Of a stretch of DNA of 64,000 nucleotides, positions 1 through 12,600 are shown one piece after another. The translations under genes and the position numbers were made by a program. Origin of the DNA: Delphinus delphis (lineage: Eukaryota; Chordata; Mammalia; Artiodactyla; Delphinidae); the NCBI RefSeq assembly GCF_949987515.2, contig NC_082684.1, positions 155,883,356 to 155,947,355 on the forward strand, given 5' to 3'. Each line of letters opens with the position of its first letter. Position 1 is the stretch's first letter. Below the pieces are notes generated by a model. The model saw only the letters and a program-made list of their open reading frames with translations, made no database searches and was not told where the DNA came from.

Positions 1-171
1 TTGCGGCCTCTCCCATTGCGGAGCACAGGCTCCGGACGCGCATGCTCAGTGGCCATGGCTCACGGGCCCAGCCGCTCCGCGGCATGTGGGATCTTCCTGG
101 ACTGGGGCACGAACCCGTGTCCCCTGCATCGGCAGGTGGACTCTCAACCACTACGCCACCAGGGAAGCCCC
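1..171 (-). mobile_element. CHR-2-like tRNA-derived SINE, cut by window edge
   Basis: This is the reverse complement of the CHR-2-type SINE seen complete elsewhere in the window. It runs from the GTTGCGGAGCACAGGCT segment to the terminal CCACCAGGGAAGCCCC, which is the tRNA-derived 5' end on the minus strand. The A-tail side (poly-T here) lies outside the window, so one target-site duplication copy is missing. Several CpG sites survive (GGACGCGCATG, CCGCTCCGCGG), which suggests moderate age. The 65-residue open frame across it is SINE read-through and not a gene. Confidence 0.9.
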
Positions 172-734
172 AAGAAATATTTCTTGACTAACCTATAGCT
201 GGGTTTATAAAGTGTTTGTACATCTCGGGATAGTATTTTGATTAAAGTTTCTTGGATTACATGAAGAAATGTGTACGTTTTATAAAAGTAGGGTTTTTTT
301 TTAAATTCAGAAAATAACAGACCATTGAAAATATTTCTAAACATTTAAGTATCAAAATATTTCTTCCTATATTTATTCAAAGAATTACATTTCCATATTG
401 TTTTCTACCCAATGGCTTTATGTTCTCTTCTTGAGGTTTTGAGAGAGGAACAGTAATCGCAAATGAGGGAAGTGTTTACGTGGAGTGGTACCTTGACACT
501 GAGGGGAGAATTAACTGGTACACTTGGAGTCAGATGACTTTAGAGTTATGTGTGTTGAGATACTCTTCTTTCCTTGGGTTTCATATCCCTGAATTGTACA
601 TTAAAAATAATAATAATACTAATAAGTAAGGGACAAGTGTCTTATCTCTTTAGCATCACGAGTGCAGAGAGGAAGAGGAAATCTGAGGACATGTACTTCA
701 CAGATTACCAGAAGCCCTGAGCTGTTGCTCTAAT
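172..734. other. Unique AT-rich non-coding stretch
   Basis: No recognisable repeat, RNA gene or coding frame is seen. A short AAT-rich run lies near 604-625. Confidence 0.5.
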
Positions 735-1345
735 GGGAGACTTGGGAGAGGGTGAATGTATTTTGCATGGGGAAGGGATGTACATCTTGGGGTCTAGAAA
801 GTGGACTGCGTAGACAGAAGTCTAAAATGAAACCCAAATTCCCACCACCTGGTAAACTGTATTATCCCCTTCCCTTGAGTGTGTATGGGCTGAGGGAGGG
901 CTGTGAATATGATGGGTGCTACTCTAATTGTATGGCAAAGGTGAACGGATTTTGCAGATGAAATTAAGGTCCCAAATTAGTTGATGTGGAATTAATCAAA
1001 AGGGAGACTATCCAAGGTGGGCCTGACTTAATGTTGAGAGCACTTAGAAGAGGGACTGGAACCTTCCTGAGTAAAGAAACACTCTCCCCAGGCCTTGAAG
1101 AAGCAAACAGTTATGTTGTGAACTTTCTATGGGAGGGCTGGTCTCTAGGGGCTGAGGGCCTCAGTCCCACAACTCCAAGGAACTATCAACCACCTGAAGG
1201 AGCCTGAAATGAGAATGCAGCCTGACCCCCACCTTAGCTGCAGTCTTGTGAGACGCTGAGCAGTGGGCTCAGCTACAGCATGCCTGGGCTCTTGACCCAA
1301 GGAAAGGTGAAGTACTGTGATGTCAGAGATTAAAGATACTGTACA
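735..1345 (+). repeat. Old mammalian interspersed repeat, LTR/MER type, family not assigned
   Basis: The segment has the phrase order of a common ancient mammalian repeat: ATGGCAAAGGTGAACGGATT, then TTTTGCAGATGAAATTAAGG, then TTAATCAAAAGGGAGACTAT, then GGTGGGCCTGACTTAATG, then CCTTGAAGAAGCAAACAG. It ends with a CTTGTGAGACGCTGAGCAG / GATTAAAGATACTGTA tail. The copy is diverged by substitutions and small gaps. I recognise the repeat but cannot name its family reliably; an ERVL-MaLR or related LTR is my best guess. The open frames at 752-961 and 986-1207 lie inside it and are not genes. Confidence 0.6.
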
Positions 1346-2270
1346 GGAGTAGAGGCAACAGTTTTAAATGATTAGGAAAAAGAGCTGAATGTGGAGAAAG
1401 AGGGAGAATTCTGAGGCCAGGGACTACAGCAGCAAGTTTATAATGCTGTGGGCACCATTTTTTCTTCATCGGGATTATCTGTGCAAGCACATTCAGATTT
1501 CATGAATCTTCATAGCTTCCTGACTCCGACTCCAGCTTTCTCATAGCTGGTATCTCCTGCTGGTCTATACAATGCACAACAGCTTTACACATCTGAAAGC
1601 CTGGAGGAGAGGGGCCTAGGTGTTACCAGGAACCCTCCAGATGCCAGTGAACTTCATGCGTCTTTTGTTTGTGGAAAAGTCAACAGAGATGTTGAGATGT
1701 GACAGGGGAGAGAAAAGAGAGAGGAATTCCACTGGCTCAACATGACTGGGAAATGAGAGTGGGCAGTAGAGTGATTGCCCTAAGTTTCCACTGCTTTACA
1801 GGCATTTTCATTTATTTCCTAGAAAATACTGCTAATCTGATTGTGCACTGTTTGTAGCTGTCCTTATCCTTTTTTCTGATAAGAGTAGTGTTTATGTTTT
1901 TCCTTTCATTTTTGATCCAGATTTGGTTATCTTGAGCGTCTAAAAATTTCCCCATATAAATGAATGTTATTGATGGACAGCTATAGCTGTAATAAGAGAT
2001 CTACAGTGTTATAACCTTGCAGACACTTCTTTTTAGTTGTTACTTTTATATCTGTAGAACATAGTGCAGATACACACATCCACTCTCCAATAAAGGTGTC
2101 AATTTAGTATACCTAGTATGTAATTTGTATATTCCTGGATCTTGCAGTTAAGGAGTCTAAACACTGTACAGAAGCCCCCAAACGATGAGTCCTGAAATAG
2201 AAACAGCTCTGAAAGTCACTCTTAATTACTGGTGTTGAGAGTTCCCCTTCTAAAGATCCTTACAGCTGAG
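1346..2270. other. Unique non-coding stretch
   Basis: Nothing is recognisable here beyond mixed-composition single-copy DNA. No open frame of note, tRNA fold or young repeat is apparent. Confidence 0.45.
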
Positions 2271-2289
2271 TCTATTGCTCTTAACCTCT

Positions 2290-2710
2290 CAACAGTTAGA
2301 GAGGGCTCTGCCAACCTGTATTCTCACCGGGTTTCTCGGGTACGGAAGTAGAACACTAACGTGCGGATCCTCAGGACACGCCACCACACACAGCATACCC
2401 GATGTGCACACTTACGCTTACCCTCGCCGTGACGTGGCAGGGGGGAGCAGTGGCACAAGCTGCCACCGTCCTCGCTGCAAGCATCCTGTTCTGGCTAATT
2501 AACAGGTCTGCTTCTGTGTACCTGCGAGAGGCACACGGTGCTTGTTGTGATTCCAAGTATCAGGAACTGTTCTGGCTAATTAACAGGTCTGCTTCTGTGT
2601 ACTTGCGAGAGGCACATGGTACTTGTTGTGATCCCAAGTATCAGGAACGACTCCTTTTGACCTACGATACTTTCCTCACCTATTCATTAAGGGCTGGAAT
2701 TCAATAAATA
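2290..2710 (+). repeat. CpG-rich patch with an 81 bp tandem duplication; possible solo LTR remnant
   Basis: Two adjacent 81 bp units, 2486-2566 and 2567-2647, differ at only four positions, all transitions. The 200 bp upstream hold about a dozen CpG sites in an otherwise CpG-poor region. An AATAAA lies at about 2702. A duplicated segment upstream of a polyadenylation signal fits a retroviral-type LTR with a duplicated U3, but I see no clear TG...CA ends, TATA box or target-site duplication. Because 81 is a multiple of three, an open frame at 2402-2707 (101 codons) runs through both units, giving a 27-residue repeat with WLINRSASVYLREAHG in each. Two of the four differences change an amino acid, so there is no sign of coding constraint. 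What is seen is the duplication and the CpG density; the LTR reading is inference. Confidence 0.5.
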
Positions 2711-3199
2711 ATGTTAAGGCCTTTCAGACCATAGTTAATCATTGGTTTTAAATAAGCCAATGCAAAAATGATATTTCATAGCTTTATCCAATAAAATATC
2801 ACTTTCATGTATGAGATTTCAGTTTTCCCTTACAATCTCCCCATGTGGCAGGCAGAGCAAATGCATCTGGTCTCATTGTACAAATATGGGAATTGAGGCT
2901 GAGCCTTTTTCCTAGAAATAATACAAAGTTTAGAATTTTTTAACCCAAGTCTTTACAACTGTAAATCTTATGTTCTTTCTATTTATTAATTCATTATCTG
3001 AATATATACATGCAATATGGTGTTTTCGACACATATCCTGAGTGAAACTGATTTCATACACTCTGAAGTTAGGTTTTGATAAGATGGAATTTTTTTAAAA
3101 AACAGCCACTAGAAAAAAATTAAAGTTGTACTATGTTTTGGCATGGTAGAGGGGAAAAAAACTGAAAAAGTGAAAACTGGGGTAAAAATGTCACCTTTG

Positions 3200-3425
3200 T
3201 AATTTTTCTGACATAGTGGAAGGAACAATCACTTCTAAGGCCAACCTGGGTTCACATCCCAGCCTGATGTTTTGTGACTTTAAGAGGGTTCCAAAAACCT
3301 CCTTTGTAAAATGCAGATGGTAATCCATACATCATGAGTACTAATCGACAAGATGAATATAACACACCTGGCACAGTGGGGACCGTCACGGTAGCTGTCA
3401 TGGTGGTGGTAGAAGTAATAACAAC
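3200..3425 (+). repeat. MIR SINE remnant
   Basis: The MIR order is visible: a CTGGGTTCACATCCCAGCCT core start, TGTGACTTTAAGAGG, TTTGTAAAATGCAGATGGTA, then CACCTGGCACAGTG near the 3' side. The copy is strongly diverged, as expected for this ancient family. A GGTGGT/AACAACAGTAG-rich segment follows. Confidence 0.7.
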
Positions 3426-4785
3426 AGTAGAGGAATAATGGCATTAACAGTCATGGTAGTAATCGAATTAAATAAAACTTCTAAGTGGCTATAGGATGAC
3501 CAGCACTGTCCACTGATGGATGACATTGTTCCAACACTAGCTAATTTTTTCTGACATTGTTCCACTCTAAATATGCTATTTGATATTTACCATTTAGTGA
3601 CTTCTGGTTCAGGCTTCCACTTTCTTTCCCTTCCCTCCCTCTCATTAATAAATCCTCTAGCCTCTTCTCCTTTTCCTGAAGACTTTTATATTCAATTCAT
3701 GTAAATAAACATATCAATATCCTTAGCTCTTCAGGAGCACAGTTTTAAGAAATACCATTAGTCAAAAAATAATAATTAAACCTTTTGCTTCTGTAAAAAT
3801 ATTACTTTGTTAAAACACCTCTGAAAAATTGATGCTTTTTTAAAATAGAAGAGTGAGGCTCAACTTGTCAGTTTGTAAGTCCATCCATGATAAAACCAAG
3901 GAAAGATTGTGTGATGTATTGCTTTTAATCAGAAAACCTTGAAACCTGGCATAGATGCTGGAGCATATACATAGACTTGCTGATTTAGTTTCTAAGCACG
4001 TTGAAGTAGACAACTGAAGAACTCTAAAGTGCAAGGCTTTAAGAATGCCAGAGCAGTCCAGGGAACTGAAGGTAGATGTCCTACAACTTGATCTATTTAG
4101 TCACTAAAATTTACGAAGCAAGTTCCTGTCTCAGGTACTCTCTTAGGGGTTTGAAATACAAAGATATTAAGGCTTTCTTGCTAAAGTTCCAAACTTTAGG
4201 AAAGCAATCAGTTAAATAAAAAAGTAAATTTATGCAAGAATAGAGCCAAATAGCCCCATGGATTTGGTAAATCAATCTCCTGCAAAAAAAAAACCCATCA
4301 AGCGTAAAGAGAAGTTGATCACCAAGAGAGATTATAAACCATCACTGGCCCTTGGGCATTAGTGTGAATCCAGGTACTTGAGGCCATGTATGAGGGGCTC
4401 AAATCTGTACCAGTTTCAAACTCTGGAAGTTGGCTCTCAGAGATTTCATCCTCAGCACTAACCAAAAAAATATCGCACCTCTAGATCCACAATTATTTCC
4501 AGCAGTGGTCAATAGGTCAAATGGTGCTAGGACTAAAGAAGAGAACATCAGAATATGAATATCTTGCAAGACAGATGGAGAAAGGTGCACTGAGCAGAAC
4601 AGAGAAGGAAGAAAGCATGGATGGCTAGCAGTGCGACGAAGGATAGGTAGAGAGTGGAGAGGTAAGAGTGTGCCTTGTTATCTCAAATTACTATAAGGGC
4701 ATTTATTTTGTTCAAGAGCAACTTATTTTGTTCAAGAGCACTTCTGATATGGCCCCTATACCACCACCCATCCTTTGCTCACCTT
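3426..4785. other. Unique stretch with a short 20 bp tandem duplication
   Basis: This is mostly single-copy AT-rich DNA. At 4703-4741 the 20-base unit TTATTTTGTTCAAGAGCAAC is present twice in tandem, the second copy one base short. No gene is recognised. Confidence 0.5.
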
Positions 4786-4794
4786 AAGCATGAA

Positions 4795-4865
4795 ATAGAT
4801 AGATCTGGGTTTGCATCCTAGCTTTTCCATTCACAAGCTGACAAGGAAGGCCCTATTTCCTATTT
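4795..4865 (+). repeat. Short MIR fragment
   Basis: The MIR-like phrases GATCTGGGTTTGCATCCTAG and CATTCACAAGCTGAC are recognisable; the rest is too diverged to define. Confidence 0.45.
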
Positions 4866-4869
4866 CAAG

Positions 4870-6120
4870 GAAACATCAACTTTTCAGAGATATTTTAGCA
4901 AAGTAACATTTTTGCAGAAGCAAAGGTTTCAGGTATTCTAAAGCTTCAATTTCTTCATAAATGATTTGGAGAAAATATTCACCTTGAAAGAGTTAAATTT
5001 TATAATGTGTGTAAAATTTAAAGTCCCAGCATGGAAGAATTTCCAGACAAGAGGTGGTTTAAAAAACCAACATATTTGCTAAATAATTGCTCATAGGTGG
5101 TTCTAGCAGATGCAAGGCTGCTTTTTAGAGCAAAGTTGACAAAATTCATAGTGAAATGAGAACATATTTCCCTTTAAGTAATTGCTAGGCATTTCTACCA
5201 CTGATTTGCACGTTGACAATATCCATGACATCCTCCAGTACAAAGAAATCTTTCTTCAGCAGATATGAGTACTTAAAATACAAACTCTACAGTCATCAAG
5301 GCTTTTCTCTTAAATTATATTGTTTAGATCTGAGAGAAAATGATGTGCCCAGTGACTTGCCATATTTTCACCAGCCATACAAATGTGCTCCACCAGAAAG
5401 TAATAGGGTAGCAATTCCTCCCGCCCCCCACCCAAGGCATGTGACCACAAAACCCACGTGTCCAGAATTCCCCCTGAGCCTCACTGAAACACCCAAATCC
5501 AACCAACCTTAATACCAGCAGGGTACATGGCAGGACTCCTTGGAACACTATGTCCCAGCTGCAGGCAGCATGAGCTCCAAAGAACAGATATCAAGCCTTG
5601 GGGCTGCCGTGCAAGGTGCATGTAGGGACTCCTGATCACGGAGGGCAATGACTGGAACAAGACACTTTCTAGGTAGCACCTTGTATACAAGGATCAAACC
5701 CAAGGGATCGTTCTTGATTTTCATGCTATGTCCCTTTTCACACAGCTTCCTGTGGACAGTAGCCACTTGTTTATGTAATTGGGTCATTACCCAGCAGTAA
5801 TCCCCTCACACATAATAATAATAGCAACAATGGCAACTAATGGACTGTTAATGATAGCTTAGAAATTAAGATAGTTGATCAATAGTTGACTGGTCTTTAT
5901 AGTTGACAAGGAGTCTCCAAAAATCCCAATGAGGGGTAATTTTATGTGGACTTGGGGTTCACAACAAAATATGTACCTACTGCTAATAACTAATGTTCAC
6001 TCAGTTTTTCTCAGTTTAGATACAGAGTGGTCTCAGTACTTTCATGAGTTCTTGCCCCATTTCCTCTGCTAATTTTCCTATGACTTAAGAAGGAGCATAA
6101 CTTCCTTTTGTCTTAGAAAC
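4870..6120. other. Unique non-coding stretch
   Basis: No repeat family, RNA gene or convincing coding frame is seen. Open frames of 69-99 codons on both strands overlap one another and have no recognisable domain. Confidence 0.45.
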
Positions 6121-6122
6121 AC

Positions 6123-6123
6123 T

Positions 6124-6166
<43 letters not shown>

Positions 6167-6172
6167 GGAGAG
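6123..6172. repeat. Compound (TG)n(AG)n microsatellite
   Basis: A run of about 13 TG units passes directly into about 10 AG units and then imperfect GGGAGAGAGGGAG. Confidence 0.95.
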
Positions 6173-6179
6173 AGGGAGA

Positions 6180-8820
6180 CTGGAGATAACAGCACCCATC
6201 TACTCTGGGATATCATGAGAAATAAGCCGCGTCAATGTCAGATTTCTAACTAATCTGGAACAATTTGCGGCACATTTATTGGAGATCCGACTATGTCAAG
6301 TCCTCTTTATCATGGTACCACCCACTCTCCTTCCTCCAGGGCTATCATGACTCACTCCCAAATTATTCATCCTTGGGAATATTGTTTTTCTTTATCTCTT
6401 TTAACTCCCTTTAATCTACTTTAATCAATTTAATATCCTTAATTGTTTTTTATCTGGAGACACTCATTGCATCTGTTTCTCCTGATGTGGCCTATTCCCA
6501 GTATGGCACTTGAATTTCCTTACAAAATCTGGACCAAAATAAGAGGATGTGGCATGTGAGCTAAAAGGGGAACTGGTGTGGCTCTGAGCGATTAAAACTG
6601 TTTTATCCACTAAGTTCCAATGCAGTATTTTTTGGCTTTGATGTTCTTGACTAATAGCTCAAAAGTGGACTTTCTCATGGTTTTTTTCCCTTTTAACTGG
6701 AATCTGGAATAATCTTTCATATATGAAATTAACACTGGACTAATCTGTTACATATCTGTATTTACATGAAACCAGCTTCAGCTAATAAAGTTAACTACTG
6801 TACTGCCAGTATGCAGTGCCCAGAATACGTGGTGATCTGGACTATCAAGTAGATGTTAAGCTTTACTCATGAATGAATTTATTCTGATTTTTAAAAAAGT
6901 GCTTCGATCTTGAAATACTGAGATATTAGCTACCCCCCAACAACAAGGGGTGAGGCTGCAGGACAGGGGAGAGAAGACACAGGGTGGAGACATAGATCCC
7001 ATCATGCTCCTCTGAAATGAAAGGGACATAACTACATCATCTTGAGAAATTACTTTTAGGAGTTACAAAAACTTGAGAGATTCTTTCACATGTCCAATGA
7101 CCAATTATTAAAGCTCTGGGTTTTTCAATAGCACCCAAGCTATAGAAAGCCTTTCCCTGCCATGAGTTTGGAGAGATTTCCTGCTTTGTTCCCTGCACCA
7201 ATATTCCTGGTGTCCATGACACACCACTGAGATCTTTGAGCTTCTTTGAAGGGCGTTCTTTTCCAGGCTTCACATGGAGTTACTTAGAGATCTGGCAGGA
7301 GGAGGTGCCAAACCACAAATTAAACTTGCCTTGACTCATGGGGAGAAAGGTAGCGATTTCCACTTGACCTCACCAACTGAAAATACAAATTCTGCTGTTC
7401 CTGTGTCAATCATCATTTCTTAGAATGCACTCACCCGCTTAAGCACTTTACCTATTGTATCTGTTCACTGTTTAACTCTGCAAATTTACCATAAGCTTTT
7501 TAGTGTCATGTTTTAATTATAAGCTAATAGTAATGAGTCATGGCTTCATAATTTACTCTGTACAGGACCTAACACAGGAACACTCACAAATGAATGCTTG
7601 ACGATGACACTGAAACTGAGTGACATTAACTATTAGCTTTATTTCCTTCCTCACAGCAAACACAAAAGGCTTCTACACCTAACACTCTTTTTTTTTCCTT
7701 CTTTTTTTCTTTTCTTTTGTTTTAGCCTTTATGCTTTTCTTTGACAACAGAAACATGCCTTGGTTAGTTAGTTGAAGTAGAAATAATTTGCAATTGTCTC
7801 TCAATTTCAAAGGAATTCATGAAAAGAGAGAGAGGCAAACTCCTTTATCGGAAACTGTTAAGTTTGTGTACTTAACTTTTCAGATATAAGTGGAAGGGTT
7901 GTCCCTGCTACATTCCTTTCTCCACAATACTAATTCTCTTTAGAAAACCAAAGAGTCTGTGAGTTCACAGACCAGGATTTCCCTATCTTTAGACATCCAG
8001 CAACGTCCCTTCCAATACTTCATCACAGATTAAGCGGAGTCTCCTTCCTTGACTGCTGATGGGTAGATTGAATTAGGAAATACTCCTTTACCAGGTCCTA
8101 ACACACACCAGCCTCCTCGTCTTAATGCAACCCAGCCGGCGCTGAGATAATTAACAACACTCACCGCTCCAACTCGGTTCTTTACATTTTTTTTCTGTCC
8201 ATGCAAATATCCTTGTATCTAGTTGTTCCTTATTGGTTGATTTATTTGCACATGCATTAATCCACCAATCATTTCTGAGGCATCTATTCTACTCCTCACA
8301 CTGACCCAAGTCCTCAGGACTAAAATAAATAACTAGAATCTCTGGAGGAGCATACAGTGTTGTAGGGGATAGAAGATGTACATTTGTTTTATATACCTAG
8401 AGGAAGAATTAGGCAATTGCAACATTATGATGTAAATAACATGCATCAGTGCGGTAGATAAGCAAAGTGAAAAAATGTTTGCTGTTGGCTAAGTGTGATC
8501 AAATTGAGGGCACTTGGAGGAAATGGGTCTTATGCTGAACTTCAGTGAAGAACTAGTGAAGAAAAAACAGGAAAATGTGGAAGGTAGGGGCAATTATATG
8601 AGTAAAAGAAAATTGATTGAAACAAGGGTAGTTGTAATGTTATTAAGGAAGCCAGTCATGTGGGTGGTTGAATAATAATCACCTCCCTCTTTAAGTGGTA
8701 AGTTGCATTTTTACAAAGCCTGAAGGTGCGTCTTTGTTATTTATTTATTTATTTTTAATCTCACTGCCAAATGTATCTGACTGTGGATGCCTTGTTTCTT
8801 AAGAAGAGATTCATCAGATA
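6180..8820. other. Unique AT-rich stretch
   Basis: A poly-T/pyrimidine run lies at 7686-7725. Diverged text near 8230-8350 has the look of an L2/MIR-class tail but is too eroded to call. No gene is recognised. Confidence 0.45.
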
Positions 8821-9232
8821 GTTTTCCTACAGTCTTAAAGCCTTATTTTTTTTTTTTTTTTTAAAGAAAACAACCCTAAGCTTGGTTTACACTGTGAAAT
8901 ATAGCTTCATCCCTTTTTGGAGTCTGAGTATAGCTCCTCTCTCTCCATTCATGACTGTATGAGAAATGTGATAACTTCTGCTGTTACAAATCCTATTTAG
9001 TGGACATTTCCAGTTAAACCTCTTAAGGACTCCATTTATTTTATGATGACCATTAAGTAGAACAACATTGCTCACTGGTGCTTAAATTAAGTACCCACTG
9101 TTTGCAAAGCAAGAGGAAGATATAAATTATATAATTCATACTTGCTTGAACATACTTATTGTCTGCACAGCATATTTACAAGTTAAATAAAAGTTAAATA
9201 AATAAATGTATTGATGAAAGTATCTTACTATT

Positions 9233-9290
9233 GACCATCAAATGAGATACACTGAAAGTCAGACCATCAAATGAGATACACTGAAAGCTC
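9233..9290 (+). repeat. 29 bp tandem duplication
   Basis: The unit begins GACCATCAAATGAGATACAC and continues TGAAAGTCA. It occurs at 9233-9261 and again from 9262, identical until the last few bases. The near identity suggests a fairly recent slippage or end-joining duplication. Confidence 0.9.
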
Positions 9291-9399
9291 ATAAGAGGTG
9301 AGATCTCCAAGGCAGAAAACTGAGAAAAAGAACATCTGGTCAAGGACAGAACTGAGAAATGCCTGTTTTTAGAGAAACGGAATAGACTTGTTGAAAAAG

Positions 9400-9605
9400 C
9401 TCTGGATCAGCATCAGAAAACCTTGTGAGAAATTACATGATTTTCTAAGGCTCCTTTGCTTACCTTCTTCCAATGCATAAATGGGAATAATTACAAGCAT
9501 CTTTCTGTGTTTTACAAGGATTTTGTGAAATTATGATAATGAGATCACCGTGCCCATGACCACTCCTCAATGCTCTAAGGCATCATGCAAATGTAAAGTG
9601 ATTTT
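9400..9605 (+). repeat. MIR SINE remnant
   Basis: A MIR-like order can be followed: AGCTCTGGATCAGCATCAGA, a CTTACCTTCTTCCAATGCAT segment, AATGGGAATAATTACAAGC and TTTTGTGAAATTATGATAAT, then CATGCAAATGTAAAGTG. The copy is ancient and diverged. Confidence 0.6.
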
Positions 9606-9609
9606 AGGA

Positions 9610-12600
9610 GGCAGGAAAAAATAGCACCAAAACATGGTAATCAAACGAAGACTCATTATGGCTTTCAGAGTGTTTTTCTTCTAACAGTTGAATTCAGTGT
9701 ATTCATAGAGACAAGCTGAGTACGAGTTTCCTAGAGTTCTACAGATCAGAATCTAGACAGAAGAAATAAGAAAGGAAGTGGCTTATTTGATGATTCTCCT
9801 GATGATTCTTCCCACCCTCAACTTCTCAACATTCACTAGCCCTTTGATGATTGTGTTGGAAGGCCTTTCATGCCCAGAGGCTAGGGGAGTCTTCAGGCTT
9901 AAGTAGACAGTCTACTTCATCCTTCCTTGATGCACCCGAAGGTCAGAGGTTGGCTATTCAATTGGGATACAATTATTGAGTCACTCAAATCCCACCCTGC
10001 TCTCTACCTTCTTCTACTCTATCTTTTCATAATCAGTAGCAGAGAAAAATGTGCTTCCCCACTACCACAAGGTGGTATCGTTAAAATTTGTTCTCAACAA
10101 ATAAAAATATATTACTAGATAAGCAAGAAGATGTGGCCACCATCACGTTAAGTAAAGGGAGTGTGATCCCAAGTAAGAGATTTGAGGATAGCACCTTGTC
10201 CCTTTCGAGATTCCATCCTGAGATCTATGTCATTTGTACCTGCTCTGTATTGATAGCGCCCGGGAGTTTTATCTGTCTCTTCATCTTTGAAGTTTCATCC
10301 ACAAGAAGTTACCTTATCAGTGAACCTAAATTTCAACCTCTAAACATGTTACAGAATCAAATTAAACTACGGATAATTTTGTTCTGAAAACTGTGTCATC
10401 TGTAATTGCAATACTGATAGGGGGAAAGAACACCCTAATTTTAAGCCCTTTGTTATGAATCCATATCTTCTCTGTGAAATCAGAATGTCAGTGTTACATC
10501 CCGTGGAACCAAATAAAAAAATGTATCATGCAGTTACACAGGATATGACACTGACTCAATAAGGCACTGGGGTGTGTAAAAAAAAAATCACTGGTACAGA
10601 AAAAAAGGATGAAAGTAATATTGGCCGACATTTTCTTATTATTAGTGTTCTTTTTAATATCTAGCATTTTATGTTCTTTATATTGGTTCAGAATCTTATG
10701 ATCAATAACAGTTAAACAAACTCTGAATTAGGCACTTACATTCTGTATTTTAAATGTTTGGTTTTTAATTTTCATATCTACTTCTCCTTTCTCTTCTTGT
10801 AATTATTTGCCTAATTATATAATTTAACATGTAAGGCTTTCCAAATGAGACATGTTAAATAAAGTTGCATTGCTTTAGTGAACACCTAGTTACACAAGCT
10901 CAGAGTGAGCTAGGTCTCACTGTTTGCTGTATTCTTATATAGCATAGGCAGTGTCTTACATGTTACTTCACTTTATTTCTCATTTGTGGTGGTTTTAAAA
11001 AGGGAAAAATGATGAAAATTGATCTGTCAACACATTACATTTTATTACTTCAAAAATTCCCTCTTAGTATTTTGATATGAAAATGATTTCTAATTATCTG
11101 CTATATCATTTTAATCTTAGTTTCTTTATTTGTAAATACCTAACAGGATTATCATTTTTTTCTGTTCTCAATAAATTTAAATGTTATAAGACCTAAGTAG
11201 ACAGATAAATACAAAGTTTTGAAAGACCTTATCAAACCAGTTTTATTTTGTTAGAACAGTTATAACATGAAATCATCTATAATTTTTCAAAATAAAACAG
11301 TGCCTATTTTCTAAATATATGTCCAAACAGTATTTACTGTTTCAAAAAGCAACCTCTTTACAGCCATCTCCCATGAATAGCTTAGATAGTAAGTTTAGCA
11401 ACATCTAAACTTTTTTTTTTTTTCTGGTCCAAAAACAAGATAACACCTTACAAAATATCTTATGGTTTCTGTCATGCACAGCTTTGAAAATATACTTAAA
11501 ATACTCTAAAAACCAGTACTATTTAATTTATATGCAATAAATGCCACGTGATAAATTTAAAATCAGTTTTCCAACTCTTTTATGTGTTATTCATAATTAA
11601 CAAGCAAACTAATATTTATAAGACATTCCAACCTCCACCAATGATCACCACATCACCTAATTTCTGTGAATCTTCGTGTGCAAACCCCAAGGCATCCAAA
11701 TGTGAGTCTGAAACACAGGTGAACATTTGGATAGGTGAGTGAGTATGAAACGTGAGTCCTGCTCACAGAACAGACGTGGAGGGTTATTATTTTTCAGTTA
11801 AGATCTGACAGGACCTCTCATCAATACAAGCACAAGTTGTAAACCTTGACCAGCACTAACACATTTTCTGTTGGAAGAATAGGAAGATTCATGTGATTAC
11901 CAACCTTAGAAATATTACAATGAAGAGAATTAAACCCTACTGAGGTTATAGTTCAGACATGTTAAGGTGGGGCCATTTTAGAGTCACCCATAACTAAATG
12001 GAAGAGATGCATTTTCATAACTGTTTAACGGAAAGTGGCTAAAACATACTTGCTTTTTATTTTTTTAAAGTTGATTAAAAACATTTCCCACAAATCATGT
12101 CCTTCCAAACGTGAAAAAAAGAAGTTTGTAAATGTCTACTCATGGAGAGCTGAAGTATGGCTTTAGTTACTAGCTTGATTTAACTTACAAAATTAACTCT
12201 GAAAAATATGATGTGCATTTTATGTTTAGGGGAAGTATCATTATTTTGAGGATTTTAGGTAATAAAGTTATTGAGCATCTGCTGATCTCTCTTTTTTATA
12301 CAGGTATATCTCAAAAGTATTAGTTAAAGAAGGAAACTCATCAAATCTGTCAGAAAAAATGTTTGTTTTAAATGACAATGTGATTTTTTTTCTTTCTATG
12401 AGAAAGAAGGAAATAGGCTATAAGTAGAAGAGTTCAACTGAGTGAGCATATGACAAAAAAAAAAAACCCCTTAAATGTCATACTTTCTTTTCCAGATTCA
12501 TTGACCTCTACAATTAATATTTTAAATAACACATACCATATATGTAAAAATAAATGTAAGAATGAGATGAAAGTTAAAAGATACAAAGAATAAAATTGCA

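Noticed and set aside
10088..10387. 99-codon open frame in unique DNA
   Set aside because: No start context, domain or splice signal supports it, and an overlapping frame exists in another phase.
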